Source: Mycobacteriales bacterium (GTDB taxonomy: Bacteria; Actinomycetota; Actinomycetes; BP-191). Taken from it: DNA of 64,000 bases. The position numbers and the translations under genes are program-made. Of this stretch, positions 22,665-31,448 are shown one piece after another. Position 1 is the first letter of the stretch; every line of letters starts with the position of its first letter. The stretch covers positions 19,910 through 83,909 of the forward strand of contig DASTMB010000072.1 in NCBI GenBank assembly GCA_035714365.1. The letters are read 5' to 3'. Under the pieces are notes generated by a model. That model did not search any database. It was not told the origin of the DNA and saw only the letters and a list, made by a program, of their open reading frames with translations.

Positions 22665-24353
22665 GTGACGCTCGCGACCGCCTCGTACGACCCGTCCCCG
22701 CCGCTGCGCGCCTGGCAGCGGCGCGCGCTCGTCGCCTACCTCCAGCGCCGCCCCCAGGACTTCCTGGCGGTCGCGACGCCGGGCGCGGGCAAGACGACGT
22801 TCGCGCTCCGGGTCGCGGCCGAGCTGCTCGCCGACCACACGGTCCAGGCGGTGACGGTGGTGACGCCGACGGAGCACCTGAAGAGCCAGTGGGCGCTCGC
22901 CGCGGCGGCGGCCGGGATCCCGCTGGACCCGACGTTCAGCAACGCCGTCGCGCGGACCAGCCGCGACTTCACCGGCGTGGCGGTGACGTACGCGCAGGTG
23001 GCGGCGCACCCGATGCTGCACCGGGCGCGCACGGAGGCGCGGCGGACGCTGGTGATCCTCGACGAGATCCACCACGCGGGCGACGCGAAGTCGTGGGGCG
23101 ACGCGGTCCGGGAGGCGTTCGGGCCGGCGGCGCGGCGGCTGGCGCTGACGGGCACGCCGTTCCGCAGCGACACCAACCCGATCCCGTTCGTCACGTACGA
23201 GGCGGGCGCGGACGGCATCCAGCGCAGCAGCGCGGACCACTCCTACGGCTACGCCGACGCGTTGCGCGACCGGGTCGTGCGGCCGGTGCTGTTCCTCGCG
23301 TACAGCGGCGAGATGCGCTGGCGCACGTCGGCGGGCGACGAGGTCGCCGCGACGCTCGGCGCCGACCTGACGCCCGACGCGGTCAACGCAGCCTGGCGCA
23401 CCGCGCTGGACCCGAAGGGCGAGTGGATCCCGACCGTCCTCCAGGCGGCCGACCAGCGGCTGACCGCGAAGCGGCGGGAGATGCCCGACGCGGGCGGCTT
23501 GGTCATCGCGAGCGACCACGCCAGCGCGCGGTCGTACGCCGCGCTGCTGCGGCGGATCACCGGCGAGGCGCCGGCGGTGGTGCTCTCCGACGACCCGAAG
23601 GCGTCCGGCAAGATCGCGGCGTTCGGCGCCTCGAACGACCGCTGGCTGGTGGCGGTGCGGATGGTGTCGGAGGGCGTCGACGTGCCGCGCCTCGCGGTCG
23701 GCGTCTACGCGACGAGCGTGTCGACGCCGCTGTTCTTCGCGCAGGCGGTGGGGCGGTTCGTGCGGGCGCGGACGCCGCGGGAGACGGCGAGCGTGTTCCT
23801 GCCGAGCGTGCCGACGCTGCTCGCGCTCGCCGCCGAGATGGAGGTCGAGCGCGACCACGCGCTGCAACGCCCGCTGCGCGACGGCGAGTGGGACGACGAC
23901 CTGCTCCGCGAGGCCAACACGACGCGCACGACGCCGGACCTCGACGCGCCCGGGTTCGAGGCGCTCGGCGCGTCGGCGCACCTGGACCGCGTCATCTTCG
24001 ACGGCGCCGACTACGGCTCCACCGCCGCGCCCGGCACGCCCGAGGAGGAGGAGTACCTGGGCCTGCCGGGGCTGCTCGACGCCGACCAGGTGGCGGTGCT
24101 GCTGCAACGCCGCCAGGCCGAGCAGCAGGCCGCGCTGCGGCGGCGCAAGGAGGAGCCGCGGGCGTTGACGCCGCACGAGGAGCTGGCGGCGTTGCGGCGC
24201 GAGCTGAACGGCCTGGTCAACTCCCGCACGCTGCGCACCGGCCTCTCCCAGGCGGTGATCCACGCCGAGCTGCGCCGCGCCTGCGGCGGCCCGCCGACGG
24301 CCGAGGCGAGCATCGACGAGCTGCGGAAGCGGATCGCGTACCTTCGGGGGTAG
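22665..24353 (+). CDS. SF2 DEAD/DEAH-box helicase
   Basis: A 562-residue helicase. Motif I is ATPGAGKT (37-44), motif II VILDEIHHAG (about 125), and motif III LTGTPFRSD. The C-terminal lobe has SEGVDVPRLAVGVYATS and FFAQAVGRFVRAR (about 335-370). The last 150 residues are charged and partly coiled-coil (LQRRQAEQQAALRRRKEEP) and end in a helical KRIAYLRG segment. It belongs to a widespread actinobacterial helicase family related to type I/III restriction-helicase folds, without known substrate. It follows the restriction locus on the same strand with 91 nt between, and could be part of it or an independent housekeeping gene. Confidence 0.9.
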   Translation: MTLATASYDPSPPLRAWQRRALVAYLQRRPQDFLAVATPGAGKTTFALRVAAELLADHTVQAVTVVTPTEHLKSQWALAAAAAGIPLDPTFSNAVARTSRDFTGVAVTYAQVAAHPMLHRARTEARRTLVILDEIHHAGDAKSWGDAVREAFGPAARRLALTGTPFRSDTNPIPFVTYEAGADGIQRSSADHSYGYADALRDRVVRPVLFLAYSGEMRWRTSAGDEVAATLGADLTPDAVNAAWRTALDPKGEWIPTVLQAADQRLTAKRREMPDAGGLVIASDHASARSYAALLRRITGEAPAVVLSDDPKASGKIAAFGASNDRWLVAVRMVSEGVDVPRLAVGVYATSVSTPLFFAQAVGRFVRARTPRETASVFLPSVPTLLALAAEMEVERDHALQRPLRDGEWDDDLLREANTTRTTPDLDAPGFEALGASAHLDRVIFDGADYGSTAAPGTPEEEEYLGLPGLLDADQVAVLLQRRQAEQQAALRRRKEEPRALTPHEELAALRRELNGLVNSRTLRTGLSQAVIHAELRRACGGPPTAEASIDELRKRIAYLRG

Positions 24354-24405
24354 ATCAAGTACGGGTCGCCGCGCGCCGACGAGGTACCCGACGAACGGGG
24401 TGACG

Positions 24406-26490
24406 ATGGTTGCGGGGGAGTCGGCCTGGCGGCACGCCGAGGACTGCCGGCGCCGGGCGCTGGAGTACGGCCGCCTGGCGGGCGAGTATGCCGCCGAGGC
24501 CGAGCGGTTCGAGCTGGCCGGGCGGACCGAGGCGCAGGTGGGCTGGCGGCTGTCCGCCCTCGACGTGTATGGCTGGACGCTGCTCGCCGACCGCCGCTGG
24601 CCCGGCACTCGCGATGCCAACGTCGACGCCATCTCGGTCGGCCCCGGCGGTGTCCTCGTGGTGGACGTCAAGGCGTGGGCGGAGCCGCGGGTCGAGGACG
24701 GGCGGCTGTACCGCGGGGACGAGGACTGCCAGGACGCCCTCGACGCGGTCACGGCGATCGCCGAGCTCGCCGAGCAGAGCGCCGGCGAGGTCGGGCTGGC
24801 GCCGTTGGCGGTCGTCCCGGTGATCGTGCTGGCCGGTCAGCGCGGCTTGAACGCGACCCTGGGACGCGTGGCGGTGATCGGCGAGTACGACCTGCCCCGC
24901 TACTGCGTCTCCCGCGGCAGGCGGCTGGACGAGGAGCAGCGCGCGCAGGTGCTCGAGGTGCTCGAACGTGACTTCCCGCCGTACGACGCGCCGCCCGCGC
25001 TGTTCTCGCCCGTCGTCGCCGACCCGGTGCTGCCGGCCGTGCAGCCGGAGCTGTTCGACGTGGACGAGCTGGTGGCGGCGGACCTGGCGTCGGTGCTCGC
25101 GGAGCCGATCGAGTCGTGGATGACGTGGCTGCACCCGGACCAGGCGCGCCTGGTGGCGAGGTCGTGGAACGGCCCGTCCCGCATCACCGGCCCCGCCGGG
25201 ACCGGCAAGACGGTCGTGGGGCTGCACCGTGTGGCGTACCTGGCGCGCACGCGGCCGGGACGGCTGCTCTGGGTCTCGTACGTGAAGACGCTGTCGCGCA
25301 CGATGCGCGCTTGCTACGAGCGCATGGCCCCGGACACGCTGGAACGCGTGGACTTCACGAACCTCCACGCCTGGGCGCACGGCCTGCTGCGCGACCGCGG
25401 CGTGGCGGTGCGCGTCGATCCGGCCGCCGCCCGCGCGGCGTTCGACGGCGCCTGGGAGAGGGTCGGCGAGCGGGGCGCGCTGCGCAACGTCGACCAGTCG
25501 AGGACGTACTGGCGCGAGGAGATCGACCGGGTCGTGAAGGGGCGTGGGCTGACGGCGTTCGCGCAGTACCGCGACCTCGACCGGATCGGCCGGCGGACGG
25601 CGTTGCGGGCCGAACACCGGAAGGCGCTGTGGGACCTGTACGAGGCGTACGAGGCGGCGTTGCGCGAGGCACGCGCGCACGACTTCAACGACGTGCTCGC
25701 GATGGCGCTGGCCGAGGTACGCGCCCGGCCACTGGACCCGGAGTACGCCGCGGTCGTGGTGGACGAGGTCCAGGACCTCACCTGCGTCGGCCTCCGGCTG
25801 CTGCACGCCGTCAGCGGCGACCGGCCGGACGCGCTGGTGCTGATCGGCGACGGGACGCAGGCGGTCTACCCGGGCGGGTTCACGTTCGCGGAGGCCGGTG
25901 TCGCGGTCGTGGGGCGTTCGGTGCGGCTGCGGACGAACTACCGCAACGCGGCCGAGATCCTGGCCGCGGCGGCGCGGGTCGGTGCCACGGCGGCGTACGA
26001 CGACGGCGACGCCGCCGACGACGGGGCCACCACGGTGGTGCGACCGGGCGGTCGCGCCGTGCCGCACGAGGCGCGGACCGTGCGTGAGCACGACGACGCG
26101 CTGGTCGCGGCGCTCCGCCACGCACTCGCGCGGCCGGGCGTACGGCGTAGCGACGTCGCGGTGCTGGCCGCGCACCGTCACGTCGTCGGCCGCTACCTCC
26201 GGCTGCTGCGCCGCGTGGGTCTCGACGTGGTCGACCTCGCCGACCACGACGGGCGGCCGGACGACCGCGTACGGGTGGGCACGTTCAAGCGTGCGAAGGG
26301 GCTGGAGTTCAAGTACGTGCTCCTGCCGCAGCTCGACCCCGGCGACCTACCGCGGCAGCCGGACGAGAGCGACGCCGCCTACCGCGAGCGCCGCGAGCTC
26401 GCCGCGCGCGAGCTCTACGTGGGCATGACGCGGGCGCGCGACGGCCTGTGGCTGGGGACGGTGGCCGAGGAGGCGCGGGCCACGGCCTGA
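24406..26490 (+). CDS. NERD-domain SF1 (UvrD/Rep-like) helicase
   Basis: A 694-residue protein. The N-terminal helical stretch (7-45) leads into a NERD nuclease-related domain (about 50-190; GPGGVLVVDVKAWAEPR is the core with Asp and Lys). An SF1 helicase follows: Walker A GPAGTGKT (about 262-269), VVVDEVQDLT (about 450), LRTNYRN, and the C-terminal lobe KRAKGLEFKYVLLPQ and ELYVGMTRARDGLWL. ATG 24406 is preceded by GGGGTG; GTG 24400 is an equal in-frame choice. NERD helicases occur in DNA repair and in phage-defence gene sets. The position next to a restriction system and another helicase makes a defence role plausible but unproven. Confidence 0.9.
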   Translation: MVAGESAWRHAEDCRRRALEYGRLAGEYAAEAERFELAGRTEAQVGWRLSALDVYGWTLLADRRWPGTRDANVDAISVGPGGVLVVDVKAWAEPRVEDGRLYRGDEDCQDALDAVTAIAELAEQSAGEVGLAPLAVVPVIVLAGQRGLNATLGRVAVIGEYDLPRYCVSRGRRLDEEQRAQVLEVLERDFPPYDAPPALFSPVVADPVLPAVQPELFDVDELVAADLASVLAEPIESWMTWLHPDQARLVARSWNGPSRITGPAGTGKTVVGLHRVAYLARTRPGRLLWVSYVKTLSRTMRACYERMAPDTLERVDFTNLHAWAHGLLRDRGVAVRVDPAAARAAFDGAWERVGERGALRNVDQSRTYWREEIDRVVKGRGLTAFAQYRDLDRIGRRTALRAEHRKALWDLYEAYEAALREARAHDFNDVLAMALAEVRARPLDPEYAAVVVDEVQDLTCVGLRLLHAVSGDRPDALVLIGDGTQAVYPGGFTFAEAGVAVVGRSVRLRTNYRNAAEILAAAARVGATAAYDDGDAADDGATTVVRPGGRAVPHEARTVREHDDALVAALRHALARPGVRRSDVAVLAAHRHVVGRYLRLLRRVGLDVVDLADHDGRPDDRVRVGTFKRAKGLEFKYVLLPQLDPGDLPRQPDESDAAYRERRELAARELYVGMTRARDGLWLGTVAEEARATA

Positions 26491-26508
26491 TCGGGTAGGA
26501 ACGTCCTC

Positions 26509-28113
26509 GTGCCCGGCCCGCGGATCGAACCCAGGCGGTGGACGCCGCCGCCGATCCCGGCGCGCGCGCGGCTGAGCGCCGGCGCGGACCGGTTCCCGCC
26601 GCTCGACCTGATCCCGCTGCCCGGCGCCGCGCCGGAGGACGTCGTCGTGGACGCGGCCGGGCGGCTGCTCACCGGCGTCGCCGGCGGCGCGATCCTGCGC
26701 GTCGACCCGGAGAGCAGGCGCGTCGAGCAGGTCGGCGACGTGGGCGGCCGGCCGCTCGGGCTCGAGGTGCTGCGCGACGGGCGGGTGCTGGTCTGCCACG
26801 ACCAGCGGGGGCTGCTCCGGCTCGACCCCGACACGGGCGCGGTCGAGACGCTGGTGGAAAGCGTGGCGGGGGAGCGGCTGCTGTTCACGAGCAACGCCGT
26901 GGAGGCCGGCGACGGCACGGTGTACTTCACGCAGTCGTCGCGGCGGTTCGGCTTCGACCACTACCGCGCGGACCTGCTAGAGCACAGCGGGACCGGGCGC
27001 GCGTTCCGGCTGGACCCGAACGGCGACGTCGACGTCGTCGCCGACGGCCTCGACTTCGCGAACGGCGTCGCGCTCGGCGCGCGCGAGGAGTCGCTGGTGG
27101 TGGCGGAGACGGCGGCGTACCGGCTGACGCGGATCACGTTGGCCGGCGAGCGCGCGGGGGAGCGGCGGCCGCTGGTCGACAACCTGCCCGGCTTCCCGGA
27201 CAACATCGCGCGCGGCCCGTCCGGCCTGATCTGGGTGGCGATGCCGAACCCGCGCGACCGCCGCCTCGACGCGGCGCTGCCGCGCGCGCCGTGGCTGCGC
27301 CGGGCGGTCTGGCGCTTCCCCGAACGCCTCCAGCCGCAGCCGGCGCGCACGGTCTGGGTGCTCGGCGTCAACGAGTACGGCGTCATCCAGAAGGACTTCC
27401 AGGCGCCGGGGGACCGGTACGCGTTCGCGACCGGCGTCGCCGAGCACGGCGGCCGGCTGTACCTGGCGAGCCTGTCGGAGAGCGCGCTCGCGGTGCTCGA
27501 CCTCGACGGGCACGCGCCGGAGACCGAGGCGCAGGTCGCCGCGCGGTACGCCGCCCGCGACGCGGACCGCGACGTCGCGCGCGCCGCCGACGAGGCGGAG
27601 TGGGCGACGGTGCGGCAGGCGCTCGCCGACGCGGGCGTCGACCCGGTGGACCTGGGGCGGTTCGTCAACGACACGACGCACCTGCGCGGGTCGACGTTCG
27701 ACGAGCGCGCGGCGATGCCGGTGCTGCTCGACCTGCTGCCCCGGCTGGACCGGCCGCGCGTCGTCGACTCGGTCGCGATGCACCTCAACGGCGCGTGGGC
27801 GCGGCCGGGCGCGTACGGCGCGCTGCTGGCGGCGTTCCGCCGCTGGGCGCCGGAGCACCCGACCACGGGGTGGCACGTCGCCGACGCGCTCGTCACGGCG
27901 GCCGACGCGAGCCGGCTGGACGACCTGCTCGCGATCGCCGCGGACCCGCGCTACGGCACCGCGCGGCAGCCGGTGGTGGAGAAGCTGTGGCGGTTCCGCA
28001 AGGACCCGCGCGTGGCGCCCGCCGTGACGGCGCTGCTGGACGACCCGGACGTCGCGCGGCAGGCGGCGTCGGCGCTGCGCCGCGCCGTCAGCCGCCCGCG
28101 GAAGAAGGCGTGA
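26509..28113 (+). CDS. Strictosidine-synthase/SMP-30-like propeller with helical tail
   Basis: A 534-residue protein. Residues about 30-345 form a six-bladed propeller of the strictosidine-synthase/SMP-30 type, with APEDVVVDAAGRLLTGV, DGLDFANGVALG, VDNLPGFPDNIARG and VLGVNEYGVIQ. Known members are lactonases or arylesterases. The tail (about 350-534) is helical, with DLLPRLDRPRVVDSVAMHLN and DPDVARQAASALRRA suggesting HEAT-like repeats; this extension is not usual for the family. No signal peptide is present. Translation starts at GTG 26509, 7 nt after a TAGGAA that may be a leaderless -10. The 3' end overlaps the convergent acetyltransferase gene by 26 nt. The substrate is unknown. Confidence 0.85.
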   Translation: MPGPRIEPRRWTPPPIPARARLSAGADRFPPLDLIPLPGAAPEDVVVDAAGRLLTGVAGGAILRVDPESRRVEQVGDVGGRPLGLEVLRDGRVLVCHDQRGLLRLDPDTGAVETLVESVAGERLLFTSNAVEAGDGTVYFTQSSRRFGFDHYRADLLEHSGTGRAFRLDPNGDVDVVADGLDFANGVALGAREESLVVAETAAYRLTRITLAGERAGERRPLVDNLPGFPDNIARGPSGLIWVAMPNPRDRRLDAALPRAPWLRRAVWRFPERLQPQPARTVWVLGVNEYGVIQKDFQAPGDRYAFATGVAEHGGRLYLASLSESALAVLDLDGHAPETEAQVAARYAARDADRDVARAADEAEWATVRQALADAGVDPVDLGRFVNDTTHLRGSTFDERAAMPVLLDLLPRLDRPRVVDSVAMHLNGAWARPGAYGALLAAFRRWAPEHPTTGWHVADALVTAADASRLDDLLAIAADPRYGTARQPVVEKLWRFRKDPRVAPAVTALLDDPDVARQAASALRRAVSRPRKKA

Positions 28114-28636
28114 GGGTCTCCGGGAACACCGCCATCTGCACGAGGTCGTGGTAGCGGCCGTCCCGGTAGTACGCCTGCCGCCGCACGCCCTCCTCGACGA
28201 ACCCGACGCGTTCGTACGCGCGCCGCCCGGCGACGTTGCCGGGGAAGACGGAGAGGGAGACGCGGACGAGGTTCATCCGGTCGAACGCGAACCGGCAGAG
28301 CGTGCGCGTCGCGTCGGTGCCGTAGCCGCGGCCGCGGTAGGCGGGCTCGCCGATCATCACGGCGAGCTCGGCGTGCCGGTGCTCGCGCGACGGCGCGATC
28401 AGCCCGCAGAGCCCGATCAGCTCGCCGGTGTCGCGGGCGACGACGGAGAACCACACCTGCTCGAACGACATCGCGGGAGCGGCCGCGAGCCGCGCCGACA
28501 TCAGCTCCGCCGGCAACGGCGGGTAGATGCGGTCCCACCACCGGATGGTCTCCGGGTCGGACATCCACCGGTGCAGCGCGACCCCGTCGTCCGGCTCGCG
28601 CGCCCGCAACGTCACCCGCTCGCCGTGGTAGGTCAC
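28088..28636 (-). CDS. GNAT acetyltransferase 4 of a tandem set
   Basis: A 182-residue N-acetyltransferase of the RimJ/RimL type (Acetyltransf_3), last of four tandem genes. It has an early VTLRAREPDDG strand, ELAVMIGEPAYRGRGYGTDA for acetyl-CoA pyrophosphate binding (motif A), and FPGNVAGRRAYERVGFVEEG (motif B). It is likely cytosolic and acetylates an amine on a protein terminus or small molecule. The GTG start overlaps the previous stop by 4 nt. About a third of positions agree by eye with the sister genes, showing local duplication followed by divergence. Confidence 0.9.
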   Translation of the reverse strand: MTYHGERVTLRAREPDDGVALHRWMSDPETIRWWDRIYPPLPAELMSARLAAAPAMSFEQVWFSVVARDTGELIGLCGLIAPSREHRHAELAVMIGEPAYRGRGYGTDATRTLCRFAFDRMNLVRVSLSVFPGNVAGRRAYERVGFVEEGVRRQAYYRDGRYHDLVQMAVFPETLTPSSAGG

Positions 28637-29148
28637 CGCAGCTCCCCGCGCAGCAGGCCCATGAGGTACTCGTCGTGCCAGGCGCCGTCGATCCACAGCG
28701 CGCGGCGGCGGTGCACCTCGCGGACGAAGCCGAGGCGTTCGTAGAGCGCGACGGCGCGGGCGTTGCCGGCGACGACCTCGAGCTCGACCCGGTCGAGGTT
28801 CATCTGCTCGAACCCGAAGCGGCACAGCGTGCGCATCGTGTCGGTGCCGTAGCCGCGGCCGCGGTAGGCGGCGTCGCCGATGACGAGGAACGCCGTCGCC
28901 AGCCGGCGCTCCGGCGACGCCTCGACCAGCCCGGCGGTGCCGACCGGCGTGCCGGTCGCGGTGTCCACGACCGTGAACCGCGCGTCCGCGAACGACATCG
29001 GCTCGCCCGGCACCTCGAACGACTCCGGCCCGAACGGGTACGGCATGAGCAGCCACCGGGTCGTCCCCGGGTCGGCGTACCAGCGGCGGGCGTGCTCGAC
29101 GTCGCCGGGGGCCCGCGCCCGCAACGTCACCAGCGCGCCGGCGATCAC
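28633..29148 (-). CDS. GNAT acetyltransferase 3 of a tandem set
   Basis: A 171-residue RimJ/RimL-type acetyltransferase with the same plan as its neighbours: VTLRARAPGDVEHARRWY, FLVIGDAAYRGRGYGTDT (acetyl-CoA loop) and GNARAVALYERLGFVREV. It is coupled on both sides by GTGA overlaps. The region before motif A (VDTATGTPVGTAGLVEAS) differs from the other copies, which suggests separate substrates. No resistance-type aminoglycoside motif can be named with confidence. Confidence 0.9.
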   Translation of the reverse strand: MIAGALVTLRARAPGDVEHARRWYADPGTTRWLLMPYPFGPESFEVPGEPMSFADARFTVVDTATGTPVGTAGLVEASPERRLATAFLVIGDAAYRGRGYGTDTMRTLCRFGFEQMNLDRVELEVVAGNARAVALYERLGFVREVHRRRALWIDGAWHDEYLMGLLRGELR

Positions 29149-29675
29149 GGCGCCGGCTCGGGGTCGGTCGCGAGCCGGCCCATGAGCAGGCAGTCGTGCC
29201 AGCGGCCGCCCTTCCAGAACCGGTCCCGCGCCACGCCCTCGCGCACGAACCCCGCCTTCTCGTACGCGCGGACCGCGGCCGCGTGCTCGGCGAACACCCA
29301 CAGGTGGACGCGGTGCAGCCCGAGCGTCGCGAACGCGTACCGGCAGAGCACCCGCGTCGTGTCGGTGCCGAAGCCCTGCCCCCACGCGGAGCGTTCGCCG
29401 ATCACCAGGTCCAGCTCGCCGTTGCGGCTCTCGGGGGTGACGTCGCGCAGCGCCGCGTAGCCGATCAGCTCGCCGGTGTCGCGGCGTTCGACGGAGAAGC
29501 GCGGGTTCGCGAACGACGCCGTGGCCGCGCCCTGGAGCCGCGCGGCGAGCGCGTCGCGCGCGATCGGGTACCGCCAGGCGAGGTGCCGGCGCACCTCCGG
29601 GTCGTTGAACCACCGGTGCTGCGCGTCCGCATCGGCGGGGTCCATCGCGCGGAGCCGGACCAGGTCGCCGGTCAC
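29145..29675 (-). CDS. GNAT acetyltransferase 2 of a tandem set
   Basis: A 176-residue RimJ/RimL-type acetyltransferase. Motifs: LVRLRAMDPADADAQHRWFN at the start, LDLVIGERSAWGQGFGTDT (acetyl-CoA loop), and FAEHAAAVRAYEKAGFVREG. The Gly-Gln-Gly variant of the loop (Arg to Gln) is the only difference in the binding motif. It shares FNDPEV with copy 1, so these two are the closest pair. GTGA overlaps join it to both neighbours. Confidence 0.9.
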   Translation of the reverse strand: MTGDLVRLRAMDPADADAQHRWFNDPEVRRHLAWRYPIARDALAARLQGAATASFANPRFSVERRDTGELIGYAALRDVTPESRNGELDLVIGERSAWGQGFGTDTTRVLCRYAFATLGLHRVHLWVFAEHAAAVRAYEKAGFVREGVARDRFWKGGRWHDCLLMGRLATDPEPAP

Positions 29676-30196
29676 CGCAGCCCGCCCTCGAGCAGCGCCA
29701 TGTGCACGTCGTCGTACCAGCGGCCCTCGCCCCAGTGGGCCTCCCGCGCGACCGCCTCGACGGCGAAGCCGACCTTCTCGTAGACGCGCCGCGCGGCCGC
29801 GTGGTGGGCGAACACGAGCAGCTCGATGCGGTGGAGGTTCATCTCCTCGAACCCGAAGCGGCAGAGCGTCCGCACCGCGTCGGTGCCGTAGCCGCGGCCC
29901 CAGTACGCCTTGTTGCCGATGGTGATGCCGAGCTCGGCGCCGCGGTTCTCCGGCACCGCCGTGCTGGCCAGGCTGCACGAGCCGAGCAGGACGCCGTCGA
30001 GGGTCTCGATCGAGAAGTGCGCGCTGCCGTAGCTCACGACGCCGTGCTGCTCGACCCACTCGCGCTCGGCCCGCAGCGTGACCGGGTACCGCGCGCCGAG
30101 GGTGGCGGTCACCTCGGGGTCGTTGAACCACGCGTGGAAGTCGTCGACGTCACGCGCCTCCGGCGCGCGCAGCCGGACGAGCGACCCCGCGTACAC
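29672..30196 (-). CDS. GNAT acetyltransferase 1 of a tandem set
   Basis: A 174-residue RimJ/RimL-type acetyltransferase and first gene of the four-gene unit. Motifs: LVRLRAPEARDVDDFHAWFN, LGITIGNKAYWGRGYGTDA and FAHHAAARRVYEKVGFAVEA. The frame stays open upstream, but GTG 30196 fits the family start and has a TAGTCT -10 element exactly 7 nt before it on the minus strand, so the operon is probably leaderless. Only 19 nt separate this start from the divergent DNA-binding protein gene, which could therefore control it. Confidence 0.88.
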   Translation of the reverse strand: MYAGSLVRLRAPEARDVDDFHAWFNDPEVTATLGARYPVTLRAEREWVEQHGVVSYGSAHFSIETLDGVLLGSCSLASTAVPENRGAELGITIGNKAYWGRGYGTDAVRTLCRFGFEEMNLHRIELLVFAHHAAARRVYEKVGFAVEAVAREAHWGEGRWYDDVHMALLEGGLR

Positions 30197-30215
30197 GCAC
30201 GGCAGACTAGTGCTC

Positions 30216-30548
30216 GTGGACATCGAATGGGCGACCGTGCCGGACATCGCCGAGGCGCTCGGCGTCGAGGTGACGAAGGTGCGCCAGCACCTGCGCGAGG
30301 GGAAGCTGCTCGCCGTGCGCCACGGCGAGGGGACGCCGTTGCGCATCCCGGCGGCGTTCGTGCAGGACGGGCAGGTGGTCAAGCACCTGCCGGGCGTCAT
30401 CACGCTGCTGCGTGACGCGCGGTACGAGGACACCGAGGCCATCGCGTGGCTGTTCGCCGACGACGGCCTGCCGGGCTCGCCGATCGAGGCGTTGCGGGAG
30501 AACCGCGGCACCGAGGTCAAGCGCCGCGCCCAGGCGCTGGGCTTCTGA
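30216..30548 (+). CDS. Rv2175c-like DNA-binding protein
   Basis: A 110-residue protein resembling Mycobacterium Rv2175c, a winged-helix DNA-binding protein and kinase target. The N-terminal helix-turn-helix is TVPDIAEALGVEVTKVRQHL, followed by a wing (GKLLAVRHGEGTPLRIPAAF) and the C-terminal domain with PGVITLLRDARYEDTEAIAW and a closing RRAQALGF. GTG 30216 gives the compact family start; GTG 30210 is two codons upstream. It is divergent from the four acetyltransferase genes and overlaps thiS by 1 nt (TGATG). It may be an autoregulator of this bidirectional region. Confidence 0.88.
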   Translation: MDIEWATVPDIAEALGVEVTKVRQHLREGKLLAVRHGEGTPLRIPAAFVQDGQVVKHLPGVITLLRDARYEDTEAIAWLFADDGLPGSPIEALRENRGTEVKRRAQALGF

Positions 30549-30748
30549 TGCTGGTCCGGGTCAACGGCGCCGAGCGCGAGGTCGCGGACGGCACGACGCT
30601 GCCCGCGCTGCTCGCCGACCTCGGCCTCGGCGTCGGCTGGGTCGTGGTCGAGCGCAACGGCACGGCGTTGCTGCGCGCGGAGACCGAACGCACCGTCCTC
30701 GCCGACGGCGACGTGCTGGAGATCGTGCGGGCGGTGGCCGGTGGCTGA
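30548..30748 (+). CDS. thiS: Sulfur carrier protein ThiS
   Basis: A 66-residue ubiquitin-like carrier that brings sulfur as a C-terminal thiocarboxylate for thiazole synthesis in thiamine biosynthesis. The hallmark di-glycine C-terminus is present (VAGG), with the [20 protein letters not shown] beta-grasp start and DVLEIVRAV before the tail. The ATG overlaps the preceding stop by 1 nt, and the thiE start overlaps its last codons, so translation is coupled. thiG and the other thiazole genes are not in the window. Confidence 0.93.
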   Translation: MLVRVNGAEREVADGTTLPALLADLGLGVGWVVVERNGTALLRAETERTVLADGDVLEIVRAVAGG

Positions 30749-31379
30749 CCTCCGCGCGCGGCTCGCCGACGCGCGGCTCTACCTCTGCGTCGGCGCGCGC
30801 CCGGACCTCGCGGAGTTCCTGGACGAGGTGCTCGCGAACGGCGTCGACGCGGTGCAGCTCCGCGAGAAGCACCTGGAGGCGCGCGACGAGATCGCGCTCT
30901 GCGAGGTCGTCAAGGCGGCGGCGGAGCGCCACGGCGCGCTGTTCTCCGTCAACGACCGTGCCGACGTCGCGCGCGCGGTCGGCGCGGACGTCCTGCACCT
31001 CGGCCAGAACGACCTCCCGGTGCCGGTCGCGCGCGAGATCGTCGGCGACGAGATGCTCGTCGGGCTGTCGTCGCACACGCCGGCCGAGACGTCCGCCGCG
31101 GCGGTGGCGGGCGGCGTCGACTACCTCTGCGCGGGCCCGGCGTGGGCGACGCCGACGAAGCCGGGGCGCCCGGCGGCGGGGCTGGACCTGATCGACCACG
31201 CGGCGCGGGTGGCGGGGGCGCGGCCGTGGTTCGCGATCGGCGGCATCGACCTCGGCAACCTCGACCAGGTGCTCGCCCGCGGCGCGACGCGGGTGGTCGT
31301 GGTGCGCGCGCTCACCGAGGCGGCCGACCCGGGCGCGGCGGCCCGGGCGTTCGCGGCGAGGCTGCGCGCCGGCGGCTGA
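30741..31379 (+). CDS. thiE: Thiamine-phosphate synthase
   Basis: A 212-residue TIM-barrel enzyme that joins the pyrimidine and thiazole halves to thiamine phosphate. Conserved parts: [75 protein letters not shown] and [19 protein letters not shown]. The substrate residues in QLREK, NDR and PTK are intact. The GTG start overlaps the thiS end by 8 nt. The gene is followed by the dispersed palindromic repeat. No TPP riboswitch was seen in front of this unit. Confidence 0.95.
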   Translation: MADLRARLADARLYLCVGARPDLAEFLDEVLANGVDAVQLREKHLEARDEIALCEVVKAAAERHGALFSVNDRADVARAVGADVLHLGQNDLPVPVAREIVGDEMLVGLSSHTPAETSAAAVAGGVDYLCAGPAWATPTKPGRPAAGLDLIDHAARVAGARPWFAIGGIDLGNLDQVLARGATRVVVVRALTEAADPGAAARAFAARLRAGG

Positions 31380-31385
31380 CCGAAC

Positions 31386-31441
31386 CGCTTCCCGGAAGCG
31401 CGTCCCGCACGCCGAAAGCGCGGAACGCTGCCCGAAGCGCG
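31386..31441. repeat. Dispersed palindromic intergenic repeat, copy B
   Basis: The second copy of the repeat at 64-120, same orientation. It fills nearly all of the 69-nt gap between the convergent ends of thiE and the thioredoxin-like lipoprotein gene. It starts with CGCTTCCCGGAAGCG (31386-31400) and shares AAAGCGCGGAACGCT with copy A. In this convergent position a bidirectional terminator role is attractive. Confidence 0.65.
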
Positions 31442-31448
31442 TTCCGGA

